This document shows positions 53,454-59,121 of a DNA stretch of 59,121 bases, in pieces. The stretch spans positions 224,558 through 283,678 of the forward strand of contig NW_005434588.1 in assembly GCF_000315625.1 (NCBI RefSeq), read 5' to 3'. The first letter of the stretch is position 1; every line of letters begins with the position of its first letter. The notes beneath the pieces are model-generated. The model worked only from the letters and a program-made list of their open reading frames with translations. It searched no databases and had not been told where the DNA came from. Source of the stretch: Guillardia theta CCMP2712. Lineage: Eukaryota; Cryptophyceae; Pyrenomonadales; Geminigeraceae. The position numbers were made by a program, and so were the translations under genes.

Positions 53454-54237
53454 TTACATGTCCTCCTCCTTGGCCAGACGCATCACTGGCAGCATCGACA
53501 CGCTCCTCTTCAGAGGCTCCAGCTCTTCATCGAACTCACGGCACTTGAGGGGACACAAACATCTGTCTCCTCCCTTGTGCTGCAAGCAGTGAACAGTCTG
53601 AAAGACCTGACGCAAAACCATCATCGTCGTCCCCCCTCTTCCCCCTCCGATGATGATGATGATGAGGAGGAGGAGGAGGAGGAGGAGGAGGAAATGATGA
53701 TGAGGAGAAAGCACTCACTCTGTTGAATCCCCACTTGTTCTTCACCAACCCAACGCTCATGGAGGCGAAGTGAGGGCAGTAGGCGTCACAGTGGAGGCAA
53801 GGGTTCTCAACTGCAGTCGAAACAGCAAGGTTGAGAGACTGCCTCTTGACTCAAACAGCAAGCTCAAGGTCATTACATCCTCCTTTGCCTATCAGGGCCA
53901 TGTCCTCGTCGTCTTCAATCACCCCGTTCGCGTTCGAGTGCTCTCCTGACTGGGAGGGGCGTCACAAGGCTGAGGATACAACAAGAGGACAGTACAAAGT
54001 AAACGCATCGGCATCCCTCCGAGCAGAACTTGAGGTCATTCCCGAAGACCACCTGAAGCGCAATGCTTTAGACCTCTCCTAGACCTCCCCTCCCCTCCCC
54101 TCCCCTCCTCGTCTCATCACCTGCTGTCCCTCCGATGCATGGATCTCCGCTTTGCACTCGGTGCAGATGTCAACACCATGGTGGAAAGTGGGTGCTGACG
54201 CATTTCTTCTGAAAGAATCATGAAAAATCTCGCTCAT
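53454..54237 (-). CDS. Small Cys-rich (putative zinc-binding) protein, unknown
   Basis: Five exons on the minus strand: 54121..54237, 54005..54052, 53877..53949, 53719..53810, 53454..53597; phases 0, 0, 1, 0; 157 residues from ATG 54237 (MSEIFHDSF). Cysteine pairs spread along the chain: DICTECKAEIH, FCSEGCRC, NPCLHCDAYCPHF, VHCLQHKGGDRCLCPLKC, enough for three or more zinc sites. A central acidic stretch (GVIEDDEDMALIGKGG) separates two Cys clusters, and the C-terminus is helical and charged. I recognise no named family; the CxxC spacing resembles small zinc-ribbon or treble-clef proteins. Its last exon lies against the tail of the ArsJ gene, so the 3' UTRs probably overlap. The 47-nt and 55-nt introns are typical for the window. 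Confidence 0.75.
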
Positions 54238-57200
54238 ATTTTCCTGCCGGAAGCTGAAGATCCAAACCACATCAGTCTCTCACACGAACAAACATCATGA
54301 TGGGCATCTGTTTTTGTAACAATCCTACACCACACCGACTGGATGGAACAAGAACAGCAAGTAATGTGAAAACTTCATGTTGTGTAGATATTACTAGCGA
54401 GTCATATGGACTATCACTATACGGATTGAACAACAACAGAAACGAATGTGAAGACTTTCACGCTGTGCAGATGTTCAACCAAATTTGAGCCGGTTCGGTA
54501 CAAAATAGTTCAAAATGGTTTGGAAGATCCCCTCAAACAAGGCGTCTTCATCTCCTAACTATCTTTTTTATCTGCCGACTCTGCAATGATGCAACATCAT
54601 CTGATCTATAGAACAATCAAAACACCCACAAGTCTGATGGCAGAACGTGTCTCCATGTTTTCCCTCAACGCATGTTTCCAGGTCTGATACAATGCCATCA
54701 CCTCTTGACGCCTCATAATTGCACATCGGCCGACCAACACTGCTTACATAATGTCTAGTTTATCTCCATCTGTGCTGTTGACTTCGATTTTCTGCCGCTG
54801 CTCTATTCCTGCTTCCTGTATCGCGCAGCCAACTGGTGCCAAGTTCAGACTTTGCAGATTTGATTCCTGCGTGCTTCTCTTCAACGTCTTGGACCTGATC
54901 TGATCGGAAATCCTCTTCTCTCATATGATAAAATAATTTCTTTCCCTTCCTCTACCGTTTCTCCTCTCTATTCCTCCCATGACGCCCTTCCCACATTCCT
55001 GCCGCTCCTAAGCATTCGCATTCGTTCATCCCTATGAGTACCCCTACCCACTCCTAACCATATGACGTTCCCCGTTCACCCCACCCAATGATTTACGTGA
55101 AATGACCCCGTCCTTATACTACCTACACCCTCCATTACACCCCACCCTACCCCTCTTTTTTGGCCTTCATTCGATGCGACTGTCCGGCCTCCCCATATTG
55201 ACCTCTAGAGAAGACCCACCCAACAAAATATCAGTACCCCTCCCTACAATACCAATATTCGTATGCAAGTACCCACCTTCATCTCCCCAAAGTACCCACC
55301 CTTTTCCACAAAGTTGTACCCCCCAAGTATTGTGCTACCAGCAAGTTAATCCCACTACCCCTACTCAATACCTTCCTGACACCAGGGGTATCTCACGTCA
55401 TCTCCCTCACACGTCCCGAGGCAGCCTAGAACCTGCCTAGGACCCAGCCAGAGTCATTGGCTACGGTATGCTGCTATGACCCTCGCTAAAAATTCAAATA
55501 TGTGTGGGTCATATAGTAAAACGATAAGGAGCTAGGACGGATGCTGAATTCCTAGGACCAGCCTATGGCATCTGAGAGCCTATCTCACCCTCTTTCTTTG
55601 CACCTCTCCATCCTCTCCATGAATTTGATTGACCCCCTCTCCCAGCCACTTCCTACCCAAGTACCCCCCTTTTCAACAGTTCGTACCCAACTTTTTCCAC
55701 CCTTCTCTCGGTCAATCAGTATATGACCCACCCACCCATTGCCTGTCCCCTCCGGGATCTTACATGAAAGAACACTCGTTCGGGGATATAAATAAAAATG
55801 ATTTCTTTCTTCAAAAACAATATACTGTTACTAAAACATTGTAAGTTTGAAAATCCTTATGTGTTACGGCCCCGTCAGTCGCAAGATCTGCGAAAGAATC
55901 TTCTTTCGCAGGAGATTCCTTAAGATCAGTCATCAAGGTATCTCGAGATGCGTCCGCCCATTGAACGACCACAAATAACAACGCTTCCATACTCTATTCA
56001 GTTTGACGGTACCCACCCACTGGCTGCCGATGACACCTACGACGAGATGTACCCGGTCCTTCATTACATTTATTTAGTATAACCCCACGGGTACTTGACC
56101 ACCGTGCCCCTTCAGGAAGACACCCGTTGTTTCAACTCCCAATTAGGCGACTCGGAGGCGAGTGTCACAGGGATTCACAGGAGGAGGGCCAGGTTAACCA
56201 GAGATCACAGACTACTTTTCAACTTTTTAGTGTGAGCCGCCCGGCCGGTTGCGGCGGCCGCGGGGCCGGGGCAACGGGATCGCCGGCGGCCCGGACTCGG
56301 CCGGCGGACTCAGCATCGACCGTCCGACCGTGACCGAACCCGGCGCCCGCCGGCGGCCCGCCACGGTGTCACTGTGGGCGTGATTGTCATCCGGTACCGT
56401 ATTTTTAACTTAAAGCTTTGAGTACACTCGACTCCGCGCGATCGCTATTTACTCACAGAGTCAGAGTACTAAAGGGCTTGAAAGTCACCCGGGCAAACAA
56501 AAAGCCGCGGAGCCGCTGAGCCGTGGCGCCGGGCCGCGACCGTCGGACTCCGGAGGCTCACCACTCAGCGGCTGTCCACATTTACTCAAAGCCCCTAACT
56601 TGAGTTAAGCTGTCCAGTGACGGGAGTCGGAGCCGACCGAACCGGGTGACTCGTGACTCACTCAGCGGCCGCCGCCGGCGGCGCCGCAGCAGCCCGCCGC
56701 GCCGGTGCCGCCGCTGAGGCCAGCAAACCCGCCGGCGGCTGGGCCGCGGGTGGCAGTCCGGTGACCCGCCGGTGGCACAAGCCTAACTGAAGTTCCGAAT
56801 TCTTTTCAGGAGTTACTAGTCACCGTCACAGTCGGCCCCGGAGCCTGTGACTCCGAGGCGGGCTGCCACCGAATCAGTGCCGCATCGGTTTAGGCTACGC
56901 CACGGGTCCGAGTCCGCCGGCCCCCGGGCCCCGGCCCGCGACCCGGCCCGGCCGCGGCGGCGCTGCAATCTACTCAATGTTAAGTTAAAAATCTGTACGA
57001 GGACGACTACGCCGCCCCGCAGAACCATAATCTCTTTACTCAAAGTTAAGTTAAAAATCAGAACCAGCTGTATGATTGAGGGGTGGTAGGGGTGATAAAC
57101 TGACTAGTAGGGTAGGGTGGTGCGTTTTGAATAGAATAGCATAAAAGATGGGGTGATACTATGTAAAAATGGGGGTACATATTATGAGTAGGGGGTAGTA

Positions 57201-57288
57201 TAACTAGGGGTAGGGGTACAGGACATCCTGGGGCAAGGGGTTTTTGGAGTGTAGGCACAGAGGGCAGCGAGGGAGCAGGAGGAGCAGG

Positions 57289-57325
<37 letters not shown>

Positions 57326-57693
57326 AGGAGAGGAGGATACTTCATCCAAGTTGAAACACTCTCGTTGTCCAGGATGATGAGTTCGGGAAATCTCATGGGA
57401 GAGTGGAGGCATACAAGAGAATTTCTTTCCTCCCTCTAAGGTACAAAACGAGTACCTCGTGATCTTGTCGCAAACAGAACAGAGCTGCGGAGTCCCCTTT
57501 GTTGTTTCTCGATTGCATTGCACCAAAACTAGAGTTTGCAGGTTGGCAACGCTGTCTTCTTCAGAGCATGTGGCGATATTTCTCGTTCAGCTACAGCAGG
57601 GGGGTGCTCGGGTTGCAGAGAAATTTCACAAGATCGCTCGGAGCACGCTTTCGCCCTGGCTCCTCTCCCTCCAGCAGGTTTAGACGATTTGCC
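54238..57693. other. 3.4-kb gene-poor interval with TACCC and GC islands
   Basis: 54240-55020 ordinary sequence, no gene seen. 55030-55790 TACCC-rich island (TACCCCTACCCACTCC, AGTACCCACC recurring, CGTACCC). 56000-56110 more of the same. 56220-57000 GC island (CGGCGGCGCCGCAGCAGCCC; CAGTGACGG; CACTCAGCGG) ending in two dispersed motifs. 57065-57240 GGGTAGGGTGG/GGGGTAGGGG island. 57265-57325 GGAGCA array. 57330-57560 has a minus-strand frame with CSVCDK...FCTL that could be an exon, but I cannot support it. Confidence 0.65.
56971..57061 (+). repeat. Dispersed motif, two copies in tandem orientation
   Basis: 56971-57004 (TACTCAATGTTAAGTTAAAA ... TGTACGAGGAC) and 57035-57061 (TTTACTCAAAGTTAAGTTAA). 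Both lie at the right edge of a 1-kb GC island. Weaker relatives occur at 56400-56425 and 56582-56612. Confidence 0.85.
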
Positions 57694-58810
57694 ATGTTTG
57701 TCGGCAGTAGGGTGCCGCTCAAGAAGAACGCCGCTGCTGTGCTGTGCGGGGCTGCTGTTGGCGCTGCATTTTATGCATGCTGCCCACTCCGGTGCGACTC
57801 GACGGCATTCAGAGATAGTTTCATGCAGCTGGAGCGGCAAGAGGATCGGTTCCAGCTCCTCGTGAAGCTGGGATCAGGCGGGCAGGGAGAGGTGTATAAG
57901 GCCTACGACAAGGTGCTGAAGAAGAACGTCGCGGTGAAGGTAACGCCCAAAAGGCATCCGGGCATGAAGGACGAAGAGTGGCAGGAGCGAGCGGTGAGGT
58001 CGCTGCGATCAGAGGCGAGGTTGATGGAGAGGATAGGATCACACAAGAGCCTCATCGCGATCGAGGGCATGTGCGAGACGGAGGATGCCTGGTTCACGGT
58101 GATGACGCTGGCGGACGGAGGAGCGTTGTTTGATCACGTTGTGCGGCATGGGGAGCTGTCGGAGGCGCTGGCGAGCGACTACATGCTGCAAATTACGAGC
58201 GCGATCCTCCACCTGCACAGGAGGAAGTTCGTCCACGGGGACGTGAAGCCTGAGAACATCCTGCTGTGCTCCTCCGACCCGACCTCCAACGTGAAGCTGT
58301 GCGACTTCGGGATGGCGAGGGAGGAGGGGGGAGAGTTTGAGGTGGAGGTAGACAGGGGAACTTTCGACTTCTGGGCTCCTGAGATCATCAAGAGGAAGCC
58401 TTGCTCCTCCTCCATCGACATGTGGGCCCTTGGCGTTGTCCTCTTCATCATGCTGTGCGGGTCCCACCCGTTCGACCCCACGGCCTCCTGCTCGGACTCG
58501 GAGATCCTGTCCAACATCTGCGAGGGGAGGTTGGACCGGAGCAACGACGTGTGGCCGCTGCTCTCCTTGTCCTGCAAGAGCTTTATAGAGGCCCTGCTCC
58601 ACCCTGACCCGGAGAAGAGAATGAGTGCTGAGGAGGCGCTGCAGCATCCTTGGATGGTGGACCAGGCGACGACGGAGGCGCTGCCGATCCTGCAGCAGCA
58701 GAGGCTGCAGGGGTACCAGGCGCTGAGCAGGTTGAGGAGGACAGTGAAGTCCCTCCAGCTCGATGTTGACTCGCTCTTCAACCGTTTTGCGCGAGAGGCA
58801 GGAGGTCGAT

Positions 58811-58850
<40 letters not shown>

Positions 58851-59052
58851 GGAGGAGGAAATGGAGGTAGAGCAACTTGGAGAGGTATTTGCTGCTCTGG
58901 GCATCAAGCTGAGCAAGGATGCACTGGAGGCTGTGAAGGAGATAGGAGATCTGGACTGCAACGGAAAGATCTCGAGGACGGAGTTCTCGCAGATGTTGAG
59001 GATGAAGTCGAAGCAGGAGAGCGCAGAATGGCACGAGGACCAAGTGGTGCAG
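57694..59052 (+). CDS. Membrane-anchored CDPK/CaMK-like protein kinase, 3' partial
   Basis: One long exon from ATG 57694 to a GT donor after 59052; the rest lies beyond the window. Residues 10-30 (KKNAAAVLCGAAVGAAFYACC) are a hydrophobic anchor preceded by basic residues. All catalytic motifs are intact: GSGGQGEVYKA, VAVKVTPK, HGDVKPENILL, LCDFGMA, WAPEII, SIDMWALGVVLFIMLCG. The C-lobe ends EKRMSAEEALQHPWM, typical of the CaMK group. After a GAGAGAG linker comes an EF-hand-like region (QLGEVFAALGIKL, DLDCNGKISRTEFSQML), giving calcium-dependent kinase (CDPK) architecture. The loop DLDCNGKISRTE keeps the acidic positions 1, 3 and 12. Substrates unknown. Confidence 0.88.
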
Positions 59053-59121
59053 GTACGAGTGCTCCCTTCTCTTTCCCTTCCTTTCCCCTCTCCTCCCCGC
59101 CTCTCCCTCGCCCTCTCCTCT

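Noticed and set aside
57182-57526. Minus-strand frame with CSVCDKITRYSFCTL
   Set aside because: The Cys pattern is suggestive, but the frame runs into a GGAGCA repeat and no start, partner exon or family was found.

Overview
The window looks like nuclear DNA of a eukaryotic alga with a red-type secondary plastid, most likely a cryptophyte (Guillardia-like). Three observations support this. Almost every gene is split by GT-AG introns, many only 44-53 nt long. Several proteins start with a signal peptide whose predicted cleavage site carries a phenylalanine (ADA-F, AMS-F, ASS-F), the plastid-entry signature of red-lineage complex plastids. One of these proteins then carries a twin-arginine thylakoid signal. 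The species is an inference; 'eukaryotic alga with complex plastid' is firmer. Exon coordinates were built by hand from splice sites and checked for phase.

Layout, left to right: a 5'-truncated M16 (insulysin-type) peptidase (+); REI1/ZNF622 60S biogenesis factor (-); an intronless polytopic membrane protein with a HET/TIR-like domain (-); about 4 kb without a recognised gene; a plastid-targeted APH-fold kinase (+); a thylakoid-lumen Ala/Lys-repeat protein of 11 phase-0 exons (-); an unknown membrane-anchored protein (+); an unknown armadillo-like protein (-); a duplicated exon-like segment; a CENP-B-type HTH protein (-); a COMM-domain protein (+); an HVA22/REEP ER-shaping protein (+); C9orf78/TLS1 (-, intronless); a plastid DUF1997-like protein (+); a divergent kinase with an in-frame TAG (-); a tandem C2-domain protein (+); a GAPDH (-) head-to-head with an ArsJ-like MFS transporter (+); a small Cys-rich protein (-); and the start of a membrane-anchored CDPK-like kinase (+).

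The most interesting functional unit is the GAPDH/ArsJ pair. In bacteria, ArsJ sits beside a dedicated GAPDH that makes 1-arseno-3-phosphoglycerate from arsenate, and ArsJ exports it. Here both partners are present as intron-split nuclear genes, divergently arranged with 1.2 kb between their start codons, and the GAPDH resembles the ArsJ-associated subtype.

The intergenic DNA has an unusual modular texture. Very GC-rich islands full of CCGGGCC and CAGTGAC-like words lie next to G/C-skewed islands full of TACCC/GGGTA words. A dispersed motif of about 45 bp (core AAGTTAAGTTAAAAATCAG) recurs inside or at the edge of several islands. I recognise no described repeat family in these. Three coding lesions or unresolved splice problems (GAPDH, the divergent kinase, ArsJ) could be assembly indels and are flagged.
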